From Prevotella sp. UBA3837 (lineage in GTDB: Bacteria > Bacteroidota > Bacteroidia > Bacteroidales > Bacteroidaceae), in contig DGHX01000096.1 in NCBI GenBank assembly GCA_002392835.1, forward strand, positions 18,881 to 33,790: a stretch of 14,910 bases of DNA. Reading direction: 5' to 3'. Position numbers and translations under genes: made by a program. Below the pieces are notes generated by a model. The model had not been told where the DNA came from and ran no database searches. It saw only the letters and a program-made list of their open reading frames with translations. Below are positions 1-7,104 of this stretch, in pieces. Position 1 is the first letter of the stretch, and each line of letters opens with the position of its first letter.

Positions 1-674
1 AGGTAGTCGTTCACCGTCACCACATGCACGCCGTTGCCGGTCAGTGCATTCAGGAATACGGGCAGCGTGGCCACGAGCGTCTTACCTTCACCTGTTGCCA
101 TCTCGGCTATCTTGCCCTGGTGCAGCACGACGCCGCCGAAGAGCTGCACGTCGTAGTGCACCATCTCCCATTTCAGGTCGTTGCCGCCTGCCGTCCAGTG
201 GTTGTGGTAGATGGCCTTGTCGCCGTCGATGGTGATGAAGTCCTTGCGGGGGTCGGCGGCCAGCTCGCGGTCGAAGTCGTTGGCCGTGACGATGGTCTCC
301 TCGTTCTGGGCGAAGCGGCGGGCGGTCTCCTTCACAATGGCGAACACCTCGGGCATCACCTCGTTCAGGGCCGTCTCGTACACTTCGAGCGCCTCTTTCT
401 CCAGCTTGTCTATCTTGGCAAAGATGTCGGCGCGCTCGTCAAGCGGCGTGCCCTCGATGGTTGCCTTCAGTTTTGCAATCTCTTGTTTCTGCTCTGTGGC
501 GGCGGCCTGCACCTGCTGCCTGATTTCCTGTGTGCGTGCTCTCAGAGCGTCGTTGTCGAGTCCCTCTACTTTGGGCGTCTGTGCTTTCACGCGCTCCACG
601 AAAGGCTGTATGAGTTTCATGTCGCGTGAAGACTTGTCGCCGAAGAGCGACTTCAGAATCTTACTTAAGTTCAT
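1..674 (-). CDS. secA: Protein translocase ATPase SecA, N-terminal part (runs off left edge)
   Basis: SecA is the cytoplasmic ATPase that pushes unfolded preproteins through the SecYEG channel. Translating the minus strand from the ATG at 672-674 gives a Bacteroidota-type SecA start, MNLSKILKSLFGDKSSRDMK. A charged helical insertion typical of the phylum's SecA follows at about residues 45-110. The nucleotide-binding domain then begins, with the Walker A stretch MATGEGKT at about residues 192-199 and the conserved VHVVTVNDYL near the edge. The frame stays open to base 1, so only about 224 residues are present; the DEAD box, preprotein cross-linking domain and C-terminal zinc site lie outside. 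A good promoter sits 48 bp upstream, so the gene is probably transcribed independently of the phosphatase-like gene before it. No frameshift is seen. Confidence 0.96.
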   Translation of the reverse strand, partial: MNLSKILKSLFGDKSSRDMKLIQPFVERVKAQTPKVEGLDNDALRARTQEIRQQVQAAATEQKQEIAKLKATIEGTPLDERADIFAKIDKLEKEALEVYETALNEVMPEVFAIVKETARRFAQNEETIVTANDFDRELAADPRKDFITIDGDKAIYHNHWTAGGNDLKWEMVHYDVQLFGGVVLHQGKIAEMATGEGKTLVATLPVFLNALTGNGVHVVTVNDY

Positions 675-721
675 TTTTTATTTATTGTTTACTGATTTGC
701 TAATAATGCTGTTTTGGGGTG

Positions 722-750
722 CAAAGTTAGTGATTTTTTATGGAAAACAA
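722..750 (-). promoter_or_regulatory. Bacteroidota-type promoter for secA
   Basis: On the minus strand a TTG (748-750) is followed after 18 bp by TAACTTTG (722-729), matching the Bacteroidota -33/-7 consensus TTG...TAnnTTTG. The start point would be near 714, giving a leader of about 40 nt before the secA ATG. It lies in the gap between the phosphatase-like gene and secA. Confidence 0.7.
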
Positions 751-769
751 GCATAAATCACTGATAATT

Positions 770-795
770 TGACGTTTCACACCCATAAAACGTCA
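770..795 (-). terminator. Hairpin at the 3' end of the phosphatase-like gene
   Basis: TGACGTTT (770-777) and AAACGTCA (788-795) form a perfect 8-bp stem with a 10-nt loop. The stem starts at the stop codon of the phosphatase-like gene. The downstream minus-strand sequence is AT-rich but lacks a clean U run, so this may be a weak terminator or a 3'-end stabiliser. Confidence 0.45.
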
Positions 796-2373
796 GAACA
801 AGGGTTCCGATGAGCAGGCGTTGGGCGCCCTGATGCGTATGCACCGTGCAATGGTGGGTGCAATACGGTCGATGGTGACCGGGGTGATGACTCGCTCGGC
901 GCTGATGCCGGCTCCCGCGATGGCAATGGGGAATTGTGTGAAGGATGCCACCGACACTTCGCTCTGCTGGGTGTCCTCGTTCATCACGCGCCAGCCCGGC
1001 GACACCTCGATGATGATGTCGCCGCAGCGCTGCGGATGGAAGGCGTTGCGCGTCTTCTCGCTCTGTGCACTTTGGCTGGTGAGCAGCTGCAGCGAGGTGT
1101 AGACATGCCTCACGCCGCTCATCATGGCCACTATCTCCTGCGCGCGGCCGGTGGCTTCGCCTATGCTTATCTTTCTGGTTTCCAGCAGCTGGTGGTTCAG
1201 GAATATCTGGTTGCGGAAGGTGGTCTCCACGTAGTTGCCCTGCCCCCAGATGGCTCCTAAGTACATGTTCATCAGGTGGGCCGTGCGGCTCATGTAGAAG
1301 GTGCCGGTGGGTATGCGGAACGTGTCGTAGTCGGCAGTCTCCACGTCGCTGTAGCCGGTGCTGGTCAGAACGTAGAGCACCTTGTCGCTTCCGATGAAGT
1401 GGTCGGTGTATGCTATCAGTCGGCTCAGCTCGCGGTCCAGGCGCATGTAGGTGTCCTGCAGCTCCATCTGACAATCTGTCACACGCTGGTGGCCGTATGT
1501 CCCGGCATAGTATGTCAGGTTGAGCAGGTCTGTCACATTGTCGCTGCCCATGGCAGTGCTGCCTATGCAGTGCATGGCCAGGTCGGTGACGTCGCTGTTC
1601 ACCAGCCCGCTTTCCTTGTAGTTGACGAAGCGGTAGTCGCCCGTGAACTTATGTCGGAAGGGCTTGCCGCTGCTGGTCTGCAGGAAATAGTTGAACGATG
1701 CTGAGTAGTCGTCTAACGGCTCCCATACGGTGTGGCCTATCTTCCGGCGCGGCGCCTTCTGGCTGTTGTAGCTCTCGAGCCATGTGGGCACGTTCATCAG
1801 GTAGTAGATGGACGAGCACCACTCGCCGTAGACATCGTCGAGCCACAGGGCTGCGTCGGCGGCGTGGCCGGCAGAGAGTACGGCTGCTTCACGGAAAGGG
1901 GCGATGGCGTAGACGAGCGATTTTCCGCCTGTAGCCACTTTCAGCTCATCTCCAATGGTCGAGGTTGAAAGTCCTGTAGGTGAGGCAGTTTCGGCTGTTA
2001 GCATGCCGGTGTACTTCGGGTCGTCAACGCATCCCACGGGCCTTAGCGTCTCGCGGTTGAGCCACTGGTTGCCCACGATGCTGTTGTAGTAGGGCGTGGT
2101 GCCGGTGGTAATGGCGGCAATGGCCGAGGCACGGTCGAGTGGGGCAAAGGTGTAGGAAGCGTTGACGTAGAGCTTTCCCTGACTGAGCAGCCGTTTCAGC
2201 CCGCCCTCAGAGTAGAGTGGGGCAAAGGCTTCGAGATAGTCAGAGCGCAGCTGGTCTACGGTAATGTTTACCACCAGCCTCGGTGTGCTACGTAGCTGCT
2301 GTGTCTGGCCGTCGGCTTCGCTGTTGAAACCCAGTATGGCCAGCAGGGTGATGTAGAGATATTTATTTGTCAT
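793..2373 (-). CDS. Alkaline-phosphatase-superfamily (PafA-like) exported protein, probably catalytically dead
   Basis: This 526-residue protein has a signal peptide (about residues 1-23) and the overall layout of the PafA-type phosphatase/phosphodiesterase family. Recognisable blocks are VVNITVDQLRSDYL (34-47), ITTGTTP (88-94), GNQW (101-104), LSAGH (166-170) and a C-terminal IDRIAPTIA block (501-509). Aligned by eye to known PafA residues, D40 (metal ligand), N102 and H295 are kept. However, the nucleophile Thr is R81, the Lys/Arg pair is F160/E162, metal Asp305 is G291, the Asp-His pair of the LTADHG motif is T339-G340, and the last metal His falls on S471. Known phosphatase chemistry is therefore unlikely, and a binding or scaffold role is possible. 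The start overlaps the lnb-like gene by 11 bp, so the two are co-transcribed. The family call is fairly sure; loss of activity is an inference. Confidence 0.85.
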   Translation of the reverse strand: MTNKYLYITLLAILGFNSEADGQTQQLRSTPRLVVNITVDQLRSDYLEAFAPLYSEGGLKRLLSQGKLYVNASYTFAPLDRASAIAAITTGTTPYYNSIVGNQWLNRETLRPVGCVDDPKYTGMLTAETASPTGLSTSTIGDELKVATGGKSLVYAIAPFREAAVLSAGHAADAALWLDDVYGEWCSSIYYLMNVPTWLESYNSQKAPRRKIGHTVWEPLDDYSASFNYFLQTSSGKPFRHKFTGDYRFVNYKESGLVNSDVTDLAMHCIGSTAMGSDNVTDLLNLTYYAGTYGHQRVTDCQMELQDTYMRLDRELSRLIAYTDHFIGSDKVLYVLTSTGYSDVETADYDTFRIPTGTFYMSRTAHLMNMYLGAIWGQGNYVETTFRNQIFLNHQLLETRKISIGEATGRAQEIVAMMSGVRHVYTSLQLLTSQSAQSEKTRNAFHPQRCGDIIIEVSPGWRVMNEDTQQSEVSVASFTQFPIAIAGAGISAERVITPVTIDRIAPTIARCIRIRAPNACSSEPLF

Positions 2374-3532
2374 TCCGATGTATCCAGTATCTTAACAGCA
2401 AACATAGTGCCACACATTCCATTCCCTCGGCATAGTCCTGCCAGAAGGCTCCGACGAAGAAGATCAGGCAGCAGACGAGGCTGATGGTGAACCAGCGTGT
2501 GCGCCGGTGCCTGAGCACTGCGGGAATGAAGAGCAGCGACAGCGGGTTGAGCACCAGCACCTGTAGGTTGGTGCTGGTGGCGGGATGCTCCGAGAAGAAC
2601 ATCAGCGCCAGTAGGCAGCCTGCCAGGCCCGTTACAAGCATGAGCAGGCCGTCGAACCACGCAAATGTGCGCTTCCGCTTCCACTCTGTGAGGGTGATGG
2701 CAGCTGTTATTATTAATAATAATAATGTACACGCGAGGGGCGAGAGCGGGAATTCCTTCTCCGCCTGTTGCACGCCTTGCGGCACGTGTACTATGTGTCG
2801 CAGCACCAGTGGGCGCTTCACACCCTGGCGGTCGACGGTGGCATGGTCGAAGTCGTAGCTCAGGTATGCAGGCAGAAACTGCTGCTCGCGCTGTGTGGTC
2901 TTCCTGTCGGCATTGAAACCCAGCAGCAAGTCATTGCCGAAGGCTGCCCAGGGGTGCCCTTCGGTCAGTTCGTGTATCAGCTGGCGGAAGGTGGGTGCTT
3001 CCCCCTGCCGGGGAGCGTAGCTGATGCTGCCTTCCAGGCATTGCTCCAGAATGTTGCGCGGACGCGTGGAGCAATTGTCGTAGAAGTAGTTATATCGGTA
3101 GACCGGCGACTCCAGGTTCTTGCCCAGTGCCTGCTGCAGCCGCAGCTTCTCCGTGGCTGTCAGGTCGAGCACCTGTTCCTCCACTTTGCTGCCCCACCGC
3201 CGGTAGTAGCGGCACCAGCCTTCCAGGTTGGAGGTGGCCTCCAGCATGTAGTCGGTCTGGCCCATCATGAATCGCCACACGAAATGCGGCTTCCTGTAGT
3301 CGAACACCCCGTAGTTGAACACCCATTGCTTGCCGGTGCGCAGGTCGTGCCAGTGCAGGGCCGTATGGCCGTAGAGGCTGTACACCTCGTTGTGTGGCGA
3401 GCAGGTGAGCAGCCCCACCTCAATGCTGTCCATGCTGGCCAGCGCCGTTTCCTGTGCAGGGGCTGGCCGGCTCCATATAAGTGCTGTGGCAAGGACGAAA
3501 AATGTCCTAAAAATGTTTTCAAAACGTTTCAC
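2363..3532 (-). CDS. lnb: DUF4105/Lnb-type lipoprotein N-acyltransferase
   Basis: This 389-residue protein begins with a signal peptide (about residues 1-27, ending APAQ) and a periplasmic DUF4105/Lnb N-terminal domain. It has a conserved His in YGHTALHW (H56) and a cysteine in FYDNCSTRPR (C154), the likely catalytic pair of this cysteine-protease-like fold, followed by LGFNADRK and QQFLPAYL. The C-terminal third has about four or five membrane segments (roughly 265-283, 294-313, 323-340, 348-363 and possibly 370-383). Lnb proteins of Bacteroides are reported to N-acylate lipoproteins in place of Lnt; assigning that role here is by family. The start is GTG: an in-frame TAA at 3542-3544 leaves no upstream ATG, and the next Met (residue 34) would remove the signal peptide. 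It overlaps the phosphatase-like gene by 11 bp. Confidence 0.85.
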   Translation of the reverse strand: MKRFENIFRTFFVLATALIWSRPAPAQETALASMDSIEVGLLTCSPHNEVYSLYGHTALHWHDLRTGKQWVFNYGVFDYRKPHFVWRFMMGQTDYMLEATSNLEGWCRYYRRWGSKVEEQVLDLTATEKLRLQQALGKNLESPVYRYNYFYDNCSTRPRNILEQCLEGSISYAPRQGEAPTFRQLIHELTEGHPWAAFGNDLLLGFNADRKTTQREQQFLPAYLSYDFDHATVDRQGVKRPLVLRHIVHVPQGVQQAEKEFPLSPLACTLLLLIITAAITLTEWKRKRTFAWFDGLLMLVTGLAGCLLALMFFSEHPATSTNLQVLVLNPLSLLFIPAVLRHRRTRWFTISLVCCLIFFVGAFWQDYAEGMECVALCLLLRYWIHRNDK

Positions 3533-3536
3533 GATG

Positions 3537-3544
3537 CAAAATTA
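3537..3544 (-). promoter_or_regulatory. -7 box in front of the lnb-like gene
   Basis: The minus strand reads TAATTTTG, a perfect TAnnTTTG match, ending only 4 bp before the GTG start. The expected start of transcription falls on or next to the start codon, so the mRNA could be leaderless. No clear -33 element is seen. Its trinucleotide TAA is also the in-frame stop that limits the ORF. Confidence 0.5.
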
Positions 3545-3589
3545 CGCTATATTTTCCACTTTCAGTGCATTTAGTTCGATTTTTTTTAA

Positions 3590-3597
3590 TAATTTTG
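3590..3597 (+). promoter_or_regulatory. -7 box for the outer-membrane protein operon
   Basis: TAATTTTG is a perfect Bacteroidota -7 box, diverging from the lnb-like promoter. The 18-nt word starting here, TAATTTTGCAGGCTGAAA, recurs exactly at 7034-7051 before the ppiD-like gene. The -33 region is weak. Transcription would start near 3604, leaving a leader of about 15 nt. Confidence 0.6.
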
Positions 3598-3619
3598 CAG
3601 GCTGAAATACAGATTAAGA

Positions 3620-4909
3620 ATGAAAAGACTTCTTATTGGCGGCCTTCTGGCTGCTGTCAGTAGCATAGGCATCACTGCTCAGAACACGTCGCAGAGCAGC
3701 ACCATATCGCCCTACAGTCAGTATGGCTTCGGCATATTGGCCGACCAGTCGCAGGCTTTCAGCCGAGGCATGAACGGCGTGGGGCTGGCCCTGCGCAATG
3801 GCATGCTGGTCAATACGCTGAACCCAGCATCCTATTCAGCCGTCGACTCGCTGACCATGCTGTTCGACATGGGCCTGTCGGGACGCTTCACTAATTTCAA
3901 GGAGGCCGGCGTCAGCGTCAACACCCGCAGCGCTTCCTTCGACTATGCCGTGGGTTTGTTCCGCATGCGCCGCAACCTGGGTGTCAGCTTCGGCCTGTTG
4001 CCTTATAGCGATGTGGGCTATTCCTACACCACTTCCACCTATCTCAATTCGTCAATAGGTTCCATATCTGAATTGCACAGCGGTTCCGGCGGCTTGCACC
4101 AGGCTTTCGTCGGCGTGGGCTGGCGTCCGCTGAAGCCCCTGTCCATTGGCTTCAACATTGCCTATCTGTGGGGAACCTACAAGCGCAGCGTCAGCTCTGT
4201 GGGCACTTCCATCGTCAACTCGCTGTCGAAGAGCTACGAGGCCAGCGTCAGCAACTATCTGCTTGACTTCGGCCTGCAGTGGCAGCAGCCCCTGAGCCGT
4301 ACCGAGCGGCTGACGCTGGGAGCCACCGTCGGCGTGGGCCATAAGCTCAATGCCGACCCCACGTGCTCCATCGTGAATACCAATTCGCTGACAAGCCTGC
4401 CCGACACGACCTTGCTGACGGCCCACAACGCCCTGGAGCTGCCGATGAGCTATGGGGTGGGGCTGGCGTGGACCCATGCCGACAAGCTGACCGTCGCTGC
4501 CGACGTGACCTTGCAGAAGTGGGGCAGCGTCAGCTATCCCAGCTATGAGGAGCATACCAACAGCTACGCCTCGCGCAGCAACCTCTTTACCGACCGTACC
4601 CGCTATGGCGTGGGGCTCGACTATGTACCCAATCCGCTCGACCAGCGCAGCTATCTGAAGCATGTCCACTATAGGCTCGGAGCCTCGTACACCACTCCCT
4701 ACTACAAGGTGAACGGCGTTGACGGCCCCAGCGAGCTGAGTGTCAGCGCAGGTCTCGGCATTCCCCTGTTGCGCAGCAGGTCGGAGCTGAACCTCAGTGC
4801 ACAGTGGGTGCACTCGTCGGCCGACGGGCTCATCACCGACAATACTTTCCGCGTCAGCGTCGGTCTCACTTTCAATGAGCGCTGGTTTGCCAAGTTCAGA
4901 ATTGAGTAA
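3620..4909 (+). CDS. Outer-membrane beta-barrel protein
   Basis: This 429-residue protein has a clear signal peptide (MKRLLIGGLLAAVSSIGITAQ, cleavage near residue 20-21). The rest is rich in alternating polar/hydrophobic stretches, aromatic girdle residues, and Gly/Ser/Tyr-rich turns such as ISPYSQYGFGIL (29-40). That pattern fits a beta-barrel of the type often annotated in Bacteroidales as an outer-membrane transport (FadL-like) protein. It ends in strand-like VSVGLTFNERWFAKFRIE but lacks the classical C-terminal Phe. No substrate can be assigned. It is the first gene of a plus-strand run with the LptC-like, CNNM/CorC and PpiD-like genes, so an envelope-assembly role is plausible. The long minus-strand reading frame opposite it is a codon-bias shadow. 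Confidence 0.8.
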   Translation: MKRLLIGGLLAAVSSIGITAQNTSQSSTISPYSQYGFGILADQSQAFSRGMNGVGLALRNGMLVNTLNPASYSAVDSLTMLFDMGLSGRFTNFKEAGVSVNTRSASFDYAVGLFRMRRNLGVSFGLLPYSDVGYSYTTSTYLNSSIGSISELHSGSGGLHQAFVGVGWRPLKPLSIGFNIAYLWGTYKRSVSSVGTSIVNSLSKSYEASVSNYLLDFGLQWQQPLSRTERLTLGATVGVGHKLNADPTCSIVNTNSLTSLPDTTLLTAHNALELPMSYGVGLAWTHADKLTVAADVTLQKWGSVSYPSYEEHTNSYASRSNLFTDRTRYGVGLDYVPNPLDQRSYLKHVHYRLGASYTTPYYKVNGVDGPSELSVSAGLGIPLLRSRSELNLSAQWVHSSADGLITDNTFRVSVGLTFNERWFAKFRIE

Positions 4910-4911
4910 GA

Positions 4912-4967
4912 AGTGATGAGTGATAAATGTTGAGTGATAAGTGATGAGTGATAAATGATGAGTGAAA
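4912..4967 (+). repeat. Tandem 7-bp repeat array (consensus AGTGATR), left arm
   Basis: Eight consecutive 7-bp units run from just after the stop of the outer-membrane protein gene into the first codons of the LptC-like gene: AGTGATG, AGTGATA, AATGTTG, AGTGATA, AGTGATG, AGTGATA, AATGATG, AGTGAAA. Bases 4908-4943 are complementary to 5004-5039 at 29 of 36 positions, so the array is one arm of a large inverted repeat. Both candidate start codons of lptC (4955 and 4958) lie inside it. Confidence 0.9.
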
Positions 4968-5629
4968 AGCTGATATCCCTGTTGCGTGTGGTGGTGCCTC
5001 TGGCACTTATCACATATCACTTGTCACTCCTCACTTCTTGTGCCGAGGCCCAGGAGCATACGGCGCCCGCCGTTAACCCCGAGGACTCGGTGTCGGTGAT
5101 GACCACCTACGGTGTGAACACGCTCATCAGCGACTCTGGTGTCATCAAGTACCGCATCGTCACTGAGCGTTGGGACGTGAACACCGTGCGACAGCCCTCG
5201 CGCTGGGAGTTCATGAAAGGCATCTTCTTCGAGCAGTTCGACGAGCAGTTCCACGTGCAGGCCTACATCCAGGCCGACACAGCCTGGTATTTCGACAAGC
5301 AGCGGCTGTGGAAGCTGCGCGGGCGCGTGAACATTCGCAATGTGAAGGGACTCATCTATACCAGCGAGGAACTCTACTGGGACGGCATCCGCCACGAGTT
5401 CTACTCCACCGTGTTCTCGCGTGTCGTCACGCCCGAGCGCACCATGGAGGGCACCTATTTCCGCAGCGACGAGAAGATGGAACACTACATGGTAACCAAC
5501 TCCAAGGGGTCGTTCCTGGCTTCCGACATGGACGACGAGGAGGAGGAACCGGCCACCACCGACACCTCGGAAGCCACGCCCGAGCAGGAGTACGGACGGC
5601 CGGCTCCGGAGAAACGCCGCAAGTATTAA
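4955..5629 (+). CDS. lptC: LptC-like LPS-export periplasmic protein
   Basis: This is a 224-residue exported protein. In the Lpt pathway LptC carries lipopolysaccharide from the LptB2FG transporter to LptA across the periplasm. The body (about residues 65-190) shows the repeating beta-strand pattern of the LptC/OstA-like fold, with AYIQADTAWYFDKQRLWKL, GRVNIRN, LYTSEELYWD-type strands and STVFSRVVTPERTMEGTYF. An acidic, Pro-rich tail follows. The N-terminus is hydrophobic and ends LTSC, so C29 may be a lipidation site. Two ATGs (4955, 4958) are possible starts, and both lie inside the 7-bp repeat array. The signal-peptide segment LITYHLSLLTS is itself encoded by the opposite arm of the repeat. 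The gene sits 45 bp after the beta-barrel gene. LptC function is by fold pattern and context. Confidence 0.78.
   Translation: MMSEKLISLLRVVVPLALITYHLSLLTSCAEAQEHTAPAVNPEDSVSVMTTYGVNTLISDSGVIKYRIVTERWDVNTVRQPSRWEFMKGIFFEQFDEQFHVQAYIQADTAWYFDKQRLWKLRGRVNIRNVKGLIYTSEELYWDGIRHEFYSTVFSRVVTPERTMEGTYFRSDEKMEHYMVTNSKGSFLASDMDDEEEEPATTDTSEATPEQEYGRPAPEKRRKY
5004..5038 (+). repeat. 7-bp repeat array, complementary right arm, coding
   Basis: Five 7-bp units (CACTTAT, CACATAT, CACTTGT, CACTCCT, CACTTCT) are the reverse complement type of the 4912-4967 array. They are read through as lptC codons 17-28, giving part of the hydrophobic signal segment. Together with the left arm they enclose a 60-nt loop containing the lptC start region. 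Confidence 0.88.
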
Positions 5630-5650
5630 CCGGCTGTCAGTGAGAATATG

Positions 5651-5714
5651 TAATACCGTTATACCGAAAACCCGTTATCCCGAAATATCGTAATACCGTA
5701 ATACCGAAATTCCG
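5651..5714 (+). repeat. Degenerate 8-bp tandem repeat (WAATACCG-like), eight units
   Basis: Eight consecutive octamers fill most of the gap between lptC and the CorC-like gene: TAATACCG, TTATACCG, AAAACCCG, TTATCCCG, AAATATCG, TAATACCG, TAATACCG, AAATTCCG, followed by a run of eight A. Every unit ends in CG. It begins 21 bp after the lptC stop and ends 18 bp before the next start codon. Confidence 0.9.
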
Positions 5715-5732
5715 AAAAAAAAGTAACCCCCG

Positions 5733-7004
5733 ATGGCACCGCTCATTATAGGTCTTATCATCACCATGGTCTTCTCCGCCTTCTTCTCAGGCATGGAGAT
5801 TGCCTTCGTGTCGAGCAACCGCCTGCTGGCCGAGGTCTCTCGCGAGAAAGGCGGCCCCTCGCAGTATGCCATAGACCTGTTCTATCGCCACCCCAGCAAC
5901 TTCGTCAGCACCATGCTTGTCGGCAACAACATCGCGCTGGTGCTCTACGGCATCCTCTTCGCCGACATCTTCGACCAGACGCTGTTCCATTCGCTCGACG
6001 ATGCCAGCCGCGTCCTGGCCGACACGCTGCTTTCCACGCTCATCGTACTTTTTACCGGAGAGTTCCTTCCAAAGACCATTTTCAAGTCGAACGCCAACGG
6101 CATGCTCACCTTCTTTGCCATCCCTGCCCTTGTGTGCTACTGGTTGCTGTGGCCCATAGCACGCTTTGCCACCCTGCTCTCCAAGGGGTTGCTGCGCCTG
6201 GTGGGCATCAGGATGGACAAGGAGAGCGACGGGCACGAATTCACCAAGGTTGACCTCGACTACTTAGTGCAGAGCAGCATCGACAACGCCGGCGATGGCA
6301 AGGAGATTGACGAGGAGGTGAAAATCTTCCAGAACGCCCTGGAATTCAGCGAGACGAAGGTCCGCGACTGCATGGTGCCCCGCACCGAGATCGACGCTGT
6401 CGAGGACACCGCCACCATCGACGAGTTGAAGCAGCGATTCATAGAGAGCGGCCACTCGAAGGTCGTCGTCTTCCACGATGACATTGACCACATCGTGGGC
6501 TACATACACTCTCAGGAGATGTTCCGGCAACCCGATGACTGGCGCAAGCAGATACGCCCCATCACCTTCGTGCCCGAGACCATGCTTGCCAGCCGCATGA
6601 TGCAGACCCTGCTGCAGCAGAAGAAGTCGCTCGGCATCGTCGTCGACGAGTTCGGGGGCACCAGCGGGCTCATAGCCCTCGAGGACATCGTAGAGGAAAT
6701 ATTCGGCGACATCGAGGACGAGCACGACTCGGTGAACTATGTGGCCAAGCGCCTCGACAACAACGAATACCTGCTCTCGGCTCGGTTGGAGATAGAGAAA
6801 GTCAACGAGCTCTTCGGCCTCAGTCTGCCCGAAAGCGATGAGTACATGACCGTCGGCGGATACATACTGCACGAGTATCAGAGTTTCCCAAAACTCAACG
6901 AGGTGGTGAAAATTGGGCCCTATGAGTTCAAAATTGTCAAGAATACAGCCACGAAAATAGAGCTTGTGCGCCTAAAAGTCAAAGAAAGTGAGAATTTTTC
7001 GTGA
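5733..7004 (+). CDS. CNNM/CBS/CorC-domain membrane protein (hemolysin C / GldE-like)
   Basis: This 423-residue protein has the full HlyC/CorC architecture. It has an N-terminal CNNM (DUF21) membrane domain (about 1-180) with SAFFSGMEIAFVSSNR and STLIVLFTGEFLPKTIFKS, and two CBS domains (about 205-325) beginning at RDCMVPRTEID. The conserved FGGTSGLIALEDIVEEIFGDIEDE stretch lies at about 305-328, and a C-terminal transporter-associated domain with DEYMTVGGYIL follows. Family members are linked to Mg2+/Co2+ transport or homeostasis; GldE of gliding Bacteroidota is the same architecture, but nothing here indicates gliding. It lies between lptC and the ppiD-like gene on the same strand, with the 8-bp repeat array in its upstream spacer. 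No damage is seen. Architecture is certain; the transported ion is not. Confidence 0.93.
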   Translation: MAPLIIGLIITMVFSAFFSGMEIAFVSSNRLLAEVSREKGGPSQYAIDLFYRHPSNFVSTMLVGNNIALVLYGILFADIFDQTLFHSLDDASRVLADTLLSTLIVLFTGEFLPKTIFKSNANGMLTFFAIPALVCYWLLWPIARFATLLSKGLLRLVGIRMDKESDGHEFTKVDLDYLVQSSIDNAGDGKEIDEEVKIFQNALEFSETKVRDCMVPRTEIDAVEDTATIDELKQRFIESGHSKVVVFHDDIDHIVGYIHSQEMFRQPDDWRKQIRPITFVPETMLASRMMQTLLQQKKSLGIVVDEFGGTSGLIALEDIVEEIFGDIEDEHDSVNYVAKRLDNNEYLLSARLEIEKVNELFGLSLPESDEYMTVGGYILHEYQSFPKLNEVVKIGPYEFKIVKNTATKIELVRLKVKESENFS

Positions 7005-7024
7005 AAACATGCCGTTGTTTCACG
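7000..7024 (+). terminator. Inverted repeat spanning the CorC-like stop codon
   Basis: CGTGAAA (7000-7006) and TTTCACG (7018-7024) form a 7-bp stem with an 11-nt loop, overlapping the stop codon at 7002-7004 and reaching the start of the ppiD-like promoter. It could be a weak terminator or an operator; it lacks a U run. Confidence 0.35.
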
Positions 7025-7041
7025 CAAAATTTGTAATTTTG
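7015..7041 (+). promoter_or_regulatory. Promoter for the ppiD-like gene
   Basis: TTG (7015-7017) and TAATTTTG (7034-7041) match the Bacteroidota promoter type with a shorter than usual 16-bp spacer. Transcription would start near 7048, leaving a leader of about 55 nt that is A-rich just before the ATG, as is common in this phylum in place of a Shine-Dalgarno site. Bases 7034-7051 repeat exactly the sequence at 3590-3607. Confidence 0.6.
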
Positions 7042-7104
7042 CAGGCTGAAACGAAAAATAGAGAAAACTGAAATAACAAAAATAACAAAAAACAAAACAA
7101 TTAA

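Noticed and set aside
4052..5020. 322-codon minus-strand frame opposite the beta-barrel gene
   Set aside because: Shadow of GC-rich codon bias on the other strand; the beta-barrel gene has a signal peptide, promoter and barrel pattern.
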